This document shows positions 55,384-62,827 of a stretch of DNA of 64,000 bases, piece by piece. The notes below the pieces were generated by a model. It had not been told where the DNA came from and searched no databases. It saw only the letters and a list, made by a program, of their open reading frames with translations. The first letter of the stretch is position 1. Every line of letters starts with the position of its first letter. Where the stretch lies: the NCBI RefSeq assembly GCF_002277955.1, contig NZ_CP018477.1, forward strand, positions 2,067,206 to 2,131,205, written 5' to 3'. The position numbers were made by a program, and so were the translations under genes. The DNA comes from Thermogutta terrifontis. Its GTDB lineage: Bacteria; Planctomycetota; Planctomycetia; Pirellulales; Thermoguttaceae.

Positions 55384-57003
55384 GTGAAGACAGCGCTGAA
55401 ATCCCTGAGATTCCAGAGCGCGTGGGGGATCTGCGTTAGCATATCCCTCACGCTTGTTTTTTGTGGGGCAACAGGTTGTGGCAGGAAAGTTCCGCTCAAT
55501 GCTCGTGCCATTACGGGGCCGGCCCGCTCGCAGCCCGAAAGTCTTGCGGAAGTGGAGGAGCACATCCGGAGGTTCTGCGGCGATTGCCATGCTGTACCGC
55601 AGCCGGAGTCTTTTCCCCGCGATCGCTGGGCGGAGGAAGTTCGAATCGGCTATCAGCAATACGTCCGTTCAGGACGCGATGACCTGACCCCACCGCCAAT
55701 CGCAGAAGTTGTCGACTACTACCGCAAACGGGCGCCGGACAAGCTGGTCTTTCATCTTCCCCAAGATTCGGCGCAGAACCTGCCCTTGTCATTTCGTCGG
55801 GAAGATGTGGATTGGGAGGAACGGCCTCGTGTGGCACCGGCGGTTTCGGGGCTTGCCTACCACAAGCTTCCAGGTAGCGATCAGCCCTGGCTGGTTATTT
55901 CAGACATGGCCACCGGCACAATCACGGCTTTGAACATAAGGTCACGACAATCGCGCGTCCTTGCCAGGCTTCAATTCCCCTGCCGGATTGAGCCCTGCGA
56001 CCTGGAAGGCAATGGGCGAGTTGGATTCGTGGTTGCCGAATTAGGTAGCTTTTTTGCAATGGATCACCACGATGGGAAGGTGATCTGGTTGCGTCCAGAA
56101 GAAATGGGACTGCAATTTCGGGTGATTCCGCTCGCTGAAGGTCTGGGTCGCGTGGCCGATGTGAGAGTTGCCGATTTTGATTGCGATGGCGACCCGGACG
56201 TTCTAGTGGCAGAATTCGGGCACTATCGCACGGGTGGAATTCTGCTGCTGGAAAACGAGACTACCAAAGAGGGACAGCTTCGTTTTGTTCCACATCGCCT
56301 TGATCATCGCCCCGGAACCATCCACATCCCAGTAACGGATTTGAATGCCGATGGTCGGCCCGATTTTGTCGCGCTAATCAGTAATGAGTGGGAGGCAGTC
56401 GAATGGTTCGTCAACTTGGGAAATAATCGATTTCTCTGTCGTCCCCTCTGGCGGGGACCGGACCTGACGTTCGGTTCCAGTGGGCTGGAACTGGTGGATC
56501 TCGACGGAGACGGCGATACTGACATTTTGTTCACCAACGGAGACAGCTTCGATAACCTCTACGCGAATCCGTCTCACGGAGTGCAGTGGCTGGAAAATCG
56601 AAACTCCGAGTCGCCCGAAGGTTTTCACTACCATCGACTTCTGGATTGGCCTGGTGCCTATCGCGCTGTGACGGGAGACCTCGATGGGGACGGTGACCTG
56701 GATATCGTTGCCTCGGCCTGGCTACCGAAAAGCGTTCGGCCGCAGGAGTTGCAGCGGATGGAAATACCTTCCCTGATCATTTTGGAACAGAAACCCGGGC
56801 CGACGTTTAGCTGCCATATTGTCGATAGGAGCTGGCCGCAATTTCCGATTCTGCTGCTTGCGGATTTGGACGAGGACGGCGATCTTGATATCGTTGCTGG
56901 CCGACATTCCGGCCTCGACGGCGGGGCCTCTGACGTGGCTGCTCCGCTTTGTGTGTACTGGAATGAAATGAAATCTGTTGCGGGATCTCCTGGAAAGCAC
57001 TGA
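55384..57003 (+). CDS. Lipoprotein with one c-type haem site and FG-GAP repeats
   Basis: A 539-residue lipoprotein. Signal and lipobox are in ISLTLVFCGATGC, with lipidation near Cys32. A single haem c motif follows at Cys65 (FCGDCHAVPQP). The rest is a beta-propeller of FG-GAP/VCBS-type units with calcium loops: DFDCDGDPDVLV, DLNADGRPDFVA, DLDGDGDTDILF, DLDGDGDLDIVA and DLDEDGDLDIVAG. No redox partner domain besides the haem is visible. The start GTG at 55384 is the only plausible one in frame and has no Shine-Dalgarno, so translation may follow the DUF1559 gene. The stop lies 2 bases from that of the convergent TPR-dihaem gene. Confidence 0.85.
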   Translation: MKTALKSLRFQSAWGICVSISLTLVFCGATGCGRKVPLNARAITGPARSQPESLAEVEEHIRRFCGDCHAVPQPESFPRDRWAEEVRIGYQQYVRSGRDDLTPPPIAEVVDYYRKRAPDKLVFHLPQDSAQNLPLSFRREDVDWEERPRVAPAVSGLAYHKLPGSDQPWLVISDMATGTITALNIRSRQSRVLARLQFPCRIEPCDLEGNGRVGFVVAELGSFFAMDHHDGKVIWLRPEEMGLQFRVIPLAEGLGRVADVRVADFDCDGDPDVLVAEFGHYRTGGILLLENETTKEGQLRFVPHRLDHRPGTIHIPVTDLNADGRPDFVALISNEWEAVEWFVNLGNNRFLCRPLWRGPDLTFGSSGLELVDLDGDGDTDILFTNGDSFDNLYANPSHGVQWLENRNSESPEGFHYHRLLDWPGAYRAVTGDLDGDGDLDIVASAWLPKSVRPQELQRMEIPSLIILEQKPGPTFSCHIVDRSWPQFPILLLADLDEDGDLDIVAGRHSGLDGGASDVAAPLCVYWNEMKSVAGSPGKH

Positions 57004-57005
57004 AT

Positions 57006-59057
57006 TCAATCTTGTCCATTCATCGCGGGACTGGAAGAAACGTAGGCCGGTGACCACGCAAGTGATTCGGCATGAAGCCACCGTTCGTAGTTGGTCATAT
57101 ACGATGCCGGTCGCATCCGCAGACTCTGGCAGAATATGACAAGCGCAGTCGCTTGATCAGGCGGAGCACTCAAACAGGCAGGATGGGCAGTGCCGGGCAT
57201 TCCCAGCCGAATTCTTAAATAGAGTTCCGCGAAACTCTCCCCGCCCTTAAATGAATCGTGGCGAAGATTTCGCGGTGGATTCGGAAATCCCCAGTCGTCC
57301 CAAAGGGCCAGATCGCAATAATTCGCTCCTTCCACTCCGTGGCAGTTGGAACAACCCAGCTCATGGTAGGCAGCTTGGCCGCGCGCCAGTAATTCCTCGG
57401 AAAATTTCGGCGCAAGAGGAATGGCCACTCTTGGGCCGGGAGTGCTCTGAATTTCGGCCACAGACCTGAGTTCTTCGGGGGAAATTTCCTCGTCAAGTTT
57501 TTGATACTCTTCCAACAGGCGATCCTGAACCCCCTCACGCCGCATTTTGATAACAAGTTGAGCAAGGCCGAAAAGTTCCTGGGGAGAAAGCTCGTCGAAA
57601 CCCCGCATGCTGGTCCCAGGCATTCCGTAGCGAATAACAATCGCGATATCCTCCACGCTGGGAATGGCATTTTCAGTACTTACAATACGGAAGAAGTCGC
57701 GGCGAAGATTGCGGGGCCTCGGAAATAAAAACCGCGATGCCACGCCATCACCATTTCCTTTTTCTCCATGGCAGGAAGCACAAAACCGAGCGTAGAGGTC
57801 CTCGGGTGTTCGGGAATCGCCGAACTTTCGATCCTGAGATGGGGTCCGCTCATTCTCGCGAGCAACCAAGAACGACGCTGCATGTCCCGCAGTGGACTCC
57901 CCGGCATCTTCTGTCTGCTGCTGAATCGGTCCCAAAACGCCCATCGAACTTCGGAGCTGGGATTCTTGACGGCGACATAGCTCGCGGAAGAGTTGATCGG
58001 CGCGCTCCATGAGCTGGAGCCCGACGATGGCGCTGCCGGATAGCCCTTCCGCAAGGGCCGCCGTATGGAGGAGTGCTCGATCCGATGTGTGATGATAATC
58101 AATGTGGCGGAGCCATTGCCGTGCCTGTGCCGCACAGCCCAATTCGAGCTCGAGTTCCGCTATCTCGCGAATCAACTCTGGAGAGGCGAAGAGCTGTCCG
58201 ACATCAGATCGCAGAATGGCCAGCGCTGTTTCCCAATCACCGTTGGAGCGCAAAGCCCGCGCAAAACAGGCGTTGGCAAGATCGCTTTGGGGAAGGGATT
58301 CATACCACTGCTGACTTACCGCGAGCACCTCGCCCCACCGATCCTGCTGCTCCAGCAATTCACACAGCGCAAGCAGGGCTAGCTCATGATGGGGTTCCAG
58401 AGCCAGCGCTTTGCGATAGGCATTTTCTGCTTGGACGAGGTCTCCCCGGTGCTGGTGATAAACACCCTCCATGTAAATGACATTCGGATCATTCAACCTG
58501 TCCGCCCGCCACGCAGTCAGAACCCGCTCCGCCTCCTCAAAGTGTTTCCTGGCAATAGCTCCGTATATGAAAGCCTCCGCCACCTGGTTTGGATCGTAAC
58601 CCTGGGCGATGAGGTCTCCCACATCGTTCCCCTTGCCAGGCGTTAAACGACCTGCCTGGATCAGCGCGAGACGCTGTTCCTGCTCAATGAGACCGGAAGG
58701 TGCACCCAAACGCTTGGCCTGTGAAATTGCCTCGCCGAACGCCTGCGGTTGATTCAGGCGGCGGTAGAGTGTGGCCCGGAGAAGGAAAACACGCCCATCG
58801 CGTGGCGCAAGTTTTTCCGCCCGATCGAGCCATTGTTTCGCAGATGTCACCTGGCCTTGCCGAATCGCTTCTGCGGCACGGCGGCGTGCGTCGGCGGCCA
58901 GGGCTCCAGGCAGAAAAATCACGCCTGCAATCGCAACCACCACACTGAAAAGCCCGACAACCAACGCAATTTGCCAATGTGCTTTCAGGTGCTCGCTCAA
59001 TGTGCGAAAACGCAAACGTGCATTCGTCACGGCGGCTCTCGACTCGAAACGTCCCAC
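57006..59057 (-). CDS. Membrane-anchored TPR protein with two c-type haem sites
   Basis: A 683-residue protein. A single membrane helix (ALVVGLFSVVVAIAGVIFLPGALA, about residues 32-55) anchors it. Residues about 55-350 are TPR units (AAEAIRQGQVTSAKQWLDRAEKLAPRDGR, EAERVLTAWRADRLNDPNVIYMEG, ALALEPHHELALLALCELL). Two cytochrome-c domains follow: CASCHGEKGNGDG near residue 425 with the Met-ligand region GMPGTSMRG, and CSNCHGVEGANY near 569 with RIRLGMPGTAHP. The periplasmic part could pass electrons. The best start seen is a GTG at 59057 without a ribosome site. It is divergent from a sulfatase. Confidence 0.83.
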   Translation of the reverse strand: MGRFESRAAVTNARLRFRTLSEHLKAHWQIALVVGLFSVVVAIAGVIFLPGALAADARRRAAEAIRQGQVTSAKQWLDRAEKLAPRDGRVFLLRATLYRRLNQPQAFGEAISQAKRLGAPSGLIEQEQRLALIQAGRLTPGKGNDVGDLIAQGYDPNQVAEAFIYGAIARKHFEEAERVLTAWRADRLNDPNVIYMEGVYHQHRGDLVQAENAYRKALALEPHHELALLALCELLEQQDRWGEVLAVSQQWYESLPQSDLANACFARALRSNGDWETALAILRSDVGQLFASPELIREIAELELELGCAAQARQWLRHIDYHHTSDRALLHTAALAEGLSGSAIVGLQLMERADQLFRELCRRQESQLRSSMGVLGPIQQQTEDAGESTAGHAASFLVARENERTPSQDRKFGDSRTPEDLYARFCASCHGEKGNGDGVASRFLFPRPRNLRRDFFRIVSTENAIPSVEDIAIVIRYGMPGTSMRGFDELSPQELFGLAQLVIKMRREGVQDRLLEEYQKLDEEISPEELRSVAEIQSTPGPRVAIPLAPKFSEELLARGQAAYHELGCSNCHGVEGANYCDLALWDDWGFPNPPRNLRHDSFKGGESFAELYLRIRLGMPGTAHPACLSAPPDQATALVIFCQSLRMRPASYMTNYERWLHAESLAWSPAYVSSSPAMNGQD

Positions 59058-59466
59058 CAGAAATATGGCCAGGAAGCCGAAGAATGATTCATCTTGGAAA
59101 CTTGGTTGACTTTGTAAACGTCCTTAGCAGATTTTAGGCTGACAATCCGGTGAGCAGAAGCTCTTTCCTCGCAATCATCGCTGAAAAGTATACGTCGTTA
59201 ACTGTTTGGATGGCATCCAGTCACGGCACATGGCGGCTGGGAAGATCAAGGATTTGCGATGACACTTCTATCAAGTCGGGCTGAGGCATTGGGGAACTCT
59301 CCGTCAAAAAACAGCGATCGTAGAGACTCCCAGGTTGGCGGACAGCATCGACCAGACGTGGAGGTCTTTCCGAAACCCGTGCGCCCATAAGGTCGGGAGT
59401 TATAAATACTTTGGCGTGGCGTTAACAGTGAGATCGCGTGGTCTTGTCTGGGAATGGAGGTGTAAT
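59058..59466. other. Divergent region, TPR-dihaem gene / sulfatase
   Basis: About 410 bases with no gene. An AT-rich patch (TATAAATA near 59402) lies 60 bases before the sulfatase start, but a matching -35 box is not clear. Confidence 0.4.
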
Positions 59467-60909
59467 ATGCACGTGCCGAAGATGAAGATAGTGTGGGGTC
59501 TGGTTGCTTCTGCCGCGATAGTGGGGGCACTGAGCATCCGCTGCAGCGTCCTGGCTGGTGAAACGGAGGATGAAGCCTCGCGGCCCAATTTTCTCTTCAT
59601 CCTGGCAGACGATCTGGGATGGGGTGATCTCAGTTGCTATGGAAATCGCCAGTTTCGTACCCCCAACCTGGACAGGCTTGCACGGGAGGGCATTCTTTTT
59701 ACCCAGTACTACCAGGCGGGATCGGTGTGTTCTCCCACCCGGGCAGCCCTGATGACGGGGCGTTATCCGGCGGAATTGCGGATTCATGGTCATCTGGCCA
59801 CGCCCGAGCAAAACGCTGCCCGAGATATGCCAAATTATCTGGACCCGCAAGTCCCCACGTTGCCCAGGCTCTTGAAAGCGGCGGGTTACACAACGATCCA
59901 CGTGGGTAAATGGCACCTGGGGCGTCCGCCCGCGGCGGGGAGCGGGTTGGAAGTATATGGTTTCGACGTGGCCCGATGGATCGATTGTCAGGAGGGCGGT
60001 AGAAATCTTTGGAGTGTGGAGGAACGGCCGGTTGCGGCCAGGGAACTTGTTGACGCCACAATCGAGGCCCTGCGAGGCGTTTCTGGAAAACCCTTTTACT
60101 GCCAGTTGTGGCTTAATGATCCCCACGCTCCTTTGGCACCTTCACCGGCGCAAATGGCGCCGTTTCGCCGTCGGGTGCCCGACGGATTCACCAGTCCCTT
60201 TATGGTCTATGCGGCCACCGTCGTGGAAATGGATCGCCAAATAGGGCGGCTCCTCGCTGCGCTCGACGAGCTCAGCCTGACGCGAAACACGGTGGTTATT
60301 TTCTCCTCTGATAACGGACCGGAGGATATTGATATCGCAAACGCCTCGTGGTCGGCTTATGGCAGTGCAGGACCGCTTCGCGGTCGCAAGAGGAGCCTTT
60401 ACGAAGGCGGCATCCGGGTACCGTTCATTGTGCGCTGGCCCGCTAAAGTTCCCGCTGGCCTTGTGAATAATACCACCGTCGTTTGCGGTGTCGACTTGCT
60501 GCCCACGCTGTGCGAGTTGGCCGGAGTGAGTTTGCCCGCCGAGGTGAAAGCAGCCTGCCGCGGCGAAAGCATGGCCCAGGCCTTCTGCGGGGACAAGAAT
60601 GTTCAGAGGAGCGGAACGCTCTTCTGGGAGTGGCGATTCCGAATATTCAATCACCCCTGGAATCGGAGTCCAATCCTTGCCGTGCGCGAAGGACCGTACA
60701 AGCTTCTATTTAATCCGGATGGCTCACGAGTCGAGCTCTACGACATTCCTCGTGATCCCGGCGAGTACAACAATGTTGCCCCAGAGCACCCCGACGTCGT
60801 CCAGCAACTCATGAAAAAAGGGATCGCGTGGCAGAAGTCCCTCCCTCCCGGGCGGTTCGATAAAGAAGCGGGACGGGCTGATTATCCCTGGCCGCAAGAG
60901 CAGGATTGA
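59467..60909 (+). CDS. Secreted sulfatase (arylsulfatase-like)
   Basis: A 480-residue type I sulfatase. A signal segment (IVWGLVASAAIVGALSIRCSVLAG) precedes the metal site NFLFILADDLGWGDLSCYGN, the formylglycine motif GSVCSPTRAALMTGRYP and VGKWHLGR. NDPHAPLAPS and FSSDNGPED complete the active site. All canonical residues are present. GGAGGTG 5-7 bases before ATG 59467 fixes the start; the frame stays open upstream but encodes no signal. A strong hairpin lies about 110 bases after the stop. The sulfated substrate is unknown. Confidence 0.93.
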   Translation: MHVPKMKIVWGLVASAAIVGALSIRCSVLAGETEDEASRPNFLFILADDLGWGDLSCYGNRQFRTPNLDRLAREGILFTQYYQAGSVCSPTRAALMTGRYPAELRIHGHLATPEQNAARDMPNYLDPQVPTLPRLLKAAGYTTIHVGKWHLGRPPAAGSGLEVYGFDVARWIDCQEGGRNLWSVEERPVAARELVDATIEALRGVSGKPFYCQLWLNDPHAPLAPSPAQMAPFRRRVPDGFTSPFMVYAATVVEMDRQIGRLLAALDELSLTRNTVVIFSSDNGPEDIDIANASWSAYGSAGPLRGRKRSLYEGGIRVPFIVRWPAKVPAGLVNNTTVVCGVDLLPTLCELAGVSLPAEVKAACRGESMAQAFCGDKNVQRSGTLFWEWRFRIFNHPWNRSPILAVREGPYKLLFNPDGSRVELYDIPRDPGEYNNVAPEHPDVVQQLMKKGIAWQKSLPPGRFDKEAGRADYPWPQEQD

Positions 60910-61017
60910 AACGAGACGGACGCGGTCGGCTTCGCACGCTGCGGAACGCACCGTGGCACGTGGCCTGGAGTGCTTGACCGGCCGTCGCGGAAGTCACACG
61001 TAACGCGTTATTGTGGG

Positions 61018-61054
61018 CGAATGCCCGAAGCGTAAAAGAAAGTTCGGGCATTCG
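61018..61054 (+). terminator. Hairpin, probable terminator of the sulfatase transcript
   Basis: CGAATGCCCGAA (61018-61029) and its complement (61043-61054) form a perfect 12-bp stem with a 13-base loop. It is followed by TCATTTCTT, a poor T-tract. Shape and size resemble the hairpin at 7972-8009. Confidence 0.5.
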
Positions 61055-61266
61055 TCATTTCTTGTTGGTTGCCGACACACCTTGTTGTTCATGAACAGCC
61101 GAGCGTGACTTTCCAACAGGACCACCCCGTCGCCGGCTGTGCCCGATGGTAGCCGATTCCGTAAGGCAAACCACTTGAGCGGTTCCATATTCATCCGGTG
61201 TCTCGTCGGCCATAAAAGATCAAACGCGTGCGGCGTTGGACCGGTTATTTTTGCCAAAGGAAATAG

Positions 61267-61323
61267 ACAGAAATTCTTTTAAGATGTCTGTGTCAGAAAA
61301 ATTGTTGACCTGAATGTCAGAAA
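61267..61323 (+). repeat. Three CAGAAA motifs overlapping the Rrf2 promoter
   Basis: CAGAAA occurs at 61268-61273, 61294-61299 and 61318-61323, in the longer form TGTCAGAAA for the last two. Spacings are 26 and 24 bases. The second lies directly before the -35 box and the third in the promoter spacer, a position expected for a repressor site. Confidence 0.45.
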
Positions 61324-61333
61324 GGTATATACT
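61305..61333 (+). promoter_or_regulatory. Promoter of the Rrf2-FeS-NrfD operon
   Basis: TTGACC (61305-61310), a 17-base spacer and TATACT (61328-61333) match the housekeeping consensus well. The start would be near 61340, only about 18 bases before the Rrf2 ATG. The TGTCAGAAA repeats around it suggest autoregulation by the Rrf2 protein. Confidence 0.7.
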
Positions 61334-61357
61334 TGAGCACGATGGAGGGATACTGGG

Positions 61358-61888
61358 ATGCTCGCGCTCTCTCAAACGACTGGCTACGCGGTACTGGCGC
61401 TGGGGTGTTTGAGCCGCACCCCGGATTCGTATGTTTTGGCCAAAGATATCGCCAGGTGCACCGGTATTCCCTGGGCTTATCTGTCAAAGGTCTTACACAC
61501 TCTGGAAAAGCACGGCATTGTCGAATCGCGCCGGGGCTATCGCGGCGGCTTCAAGCTCCGGCGTCCGGCCGAGCAGGTCACTTTGGAAGATATCGCGGCG
61601 GTTCTGGAGAGACAATGGCCACCCCGGTGCCTGCTGGGTTTTCAAGATTGCCAGGGCGAACGGAATTGCCCATTCCATGATTTCTGGCAGCGCGAGCGTG
61701 AGGTCATTCGGGAAAAGCTCCGCAGCACCACGCTTGCAGATTTGACAGCCTCTTCCCCGGTGATTGGGCAGGTGCATTTGGAATGGTGTGACTGCGCGAC
61801 ATTGCAGTCCCCCAGGAGAAGCCGCCAGCGCAAAACAAGTGGTTCAACAAGAGAGAGGAGAAAAAGCGATGGGAGCTACTCGCCGTGA
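61358..61888 (+). CDS. Rrf2-family Fe-S transcription regulator
   Basis: A 176-residue winged-helix regulator. The HTH part ([57 protein letters not shown]) is standard Rrf2. Three Cys at 91, 98 and 104 ([14 protein letters not shown]) match the positions that hold the [2Fe-2S] or [4Fe-4S] cluster in IscR and NsrR, so it may sense Fe-S status, oxygen or nitric oxide. The C-terminal 40 residues are basic and low-complexity ([18 protein letters not shown]). GGAGG lies 10 bases before the ATG. Its end overlaps the next gene by 20 bases, so it is co-translated with the ferredoxin subunit and likely controls this operon. Confidence 0.9.
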   Translation: MLALSQTTGYAVLALGCLSRTPDSYVLAKDIARCTGIPWAYLSKVLHTLEKHGIVESRRGYRGGFKLRRPAEQVTLEDIAAVLERQWPPRCLLGFQDCQGERNCPFHDFWQREREVIREKLRSTTLADLTASSPVIGQVHLEWCDCATLQSPRRSRQRKTSGSTRERRKSDGSYSP

Positions 61889-62774
61889 GTTTCTGGAAGC
61901 CGGAGCCATCATTGGGGCCGGTGCTGCCGTCGCAGCGACAGCCGCAGTAACGGCCCGGCTTGACCACCGGACGACCGACCCGGTGGGGGAAGAGACGGTT
62001 CGCCACATTGACGTGCTTCCCAGTGTTAAGCCATCACCCGAGGAAGATGTTCTCATCCGCATGCAGCGGGACCTGGCCCGCGCTATGGCCAAGCCTATGG
62101 AGCAGCGGCGGTGGGTGATGATCATCGACACGCGCAAGTGTGTGGGATGTCATGCGTGCACCGTGGGCTGTGTGGCTGAAAATCATCTTCCGCCAGGGGT
62201 AGTCTATCGTCCCGTCGTCACTGAAGAGTATGGGGAATATCCGCATGTTCAGATGCGTTTTTTTCCGCGGCCCTGCATGCAATGTGACGTACCACCCTGC
62301 GTGCCAGTTTGCCCAGTTCATGCCACGTGGAAACGCCCGGACGGCGTCGTTGTAGTCAATTATGACCGGTGCATCGGATGCGGTTACTGCATCACGGCCT
62401 GTCCTTACAACGCCCGTTCACGGGACCTGGGAGAATACTGGCTGGACGGAGCTGCGGAAGCGGACACTCCCAGTGAACTCCCCATTCTTGGGCAAAACGC
62501 ACCCTGGGAAAAAATTGCCTCCAATGAGTACGCCAAGTCATGGGATCGGACTAAAGGTTCGCCTCTTGGAAACGCCCGCAAGTGCCACTTTTGCTTGCAT
62601 CGTTTAGAAGTGGGCCAGCTTCCCATGTGCGTCACCACCTGCATCGGACGAGCGACATATTTTGGCGATGCCAACGATCCTGACTCCCTGGTCAGTGAGT
62701 TGATGGCAGCTCCAAATGTTATTCGGCTTCTGGAACATCTGGGAACAGAACCGCGCGTACGCTATTTGATTTGA
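61869..62774 (+). CDS. Tat-exported four-cluster ferredoxin subunit (NrfC/PsrB-like)
   Basis: A 301-residue electron-transfer subunit of a molybdopterin or related membrane oxidoreductase. The N-terminal [19 protein letters not shown] is a twin-arginine signal. Four Cys sets would bind four [4Fe-4S] clusters: [37 protein letters not shown] and [20 protein letters not shown]. This is the DMSOR/PSR type II arrangement. GAGGAG 8 bases before ATG 61869 fixes the start, which overlaps the Rrf2 gene. The quinone-interacting partner follows directly; the catalytic subunit is not in the window and its substrate (polysulfide, nitrite, tetrathionate or another) cannot be told. Confidence 0.93.
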   Translation: MGATRREFLEAGAIIGAGAAVAATAAVTARLDHRTTDPVGEETVRHIDVLPSVKPSPEEDVLIRMQRDLARAMAKPMEQRRWVMIIDTRKCVGCHACTVGCVAENHLPPGVVYRPVVTEEYGEYPHVQMRFFPRPCMQCDVPPCVPVCPVHATWKRPDGVVVVNYDRCIGCGYCITACPYNARSRDLGEYWLDGAAEADTPSELPILGQNAPWEKIASNEYAKSWDRTKGSPLGNARKCHFCLHRLEVGQLPMCVTTCIGRATYFGDANDPDSLVSELMAAPNVIRLLEHLGTEPRVRYLI

Positions 62775-62827
62775 TCAAGGCGACACCAGGTATCCAATAA
62801 CGCAATAGCTACTGAGTGAGGGATGCC

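Larger units (their letters stand above)
60910..61357. other. Intergenic region with a hairpin and the Rrf2 operon control region
   Basis: About 450 bases without a gene. It contains the hairpin at 61018-61054, then the promoter and repeated motifs at 61267-61333. Confidence 0.5.
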
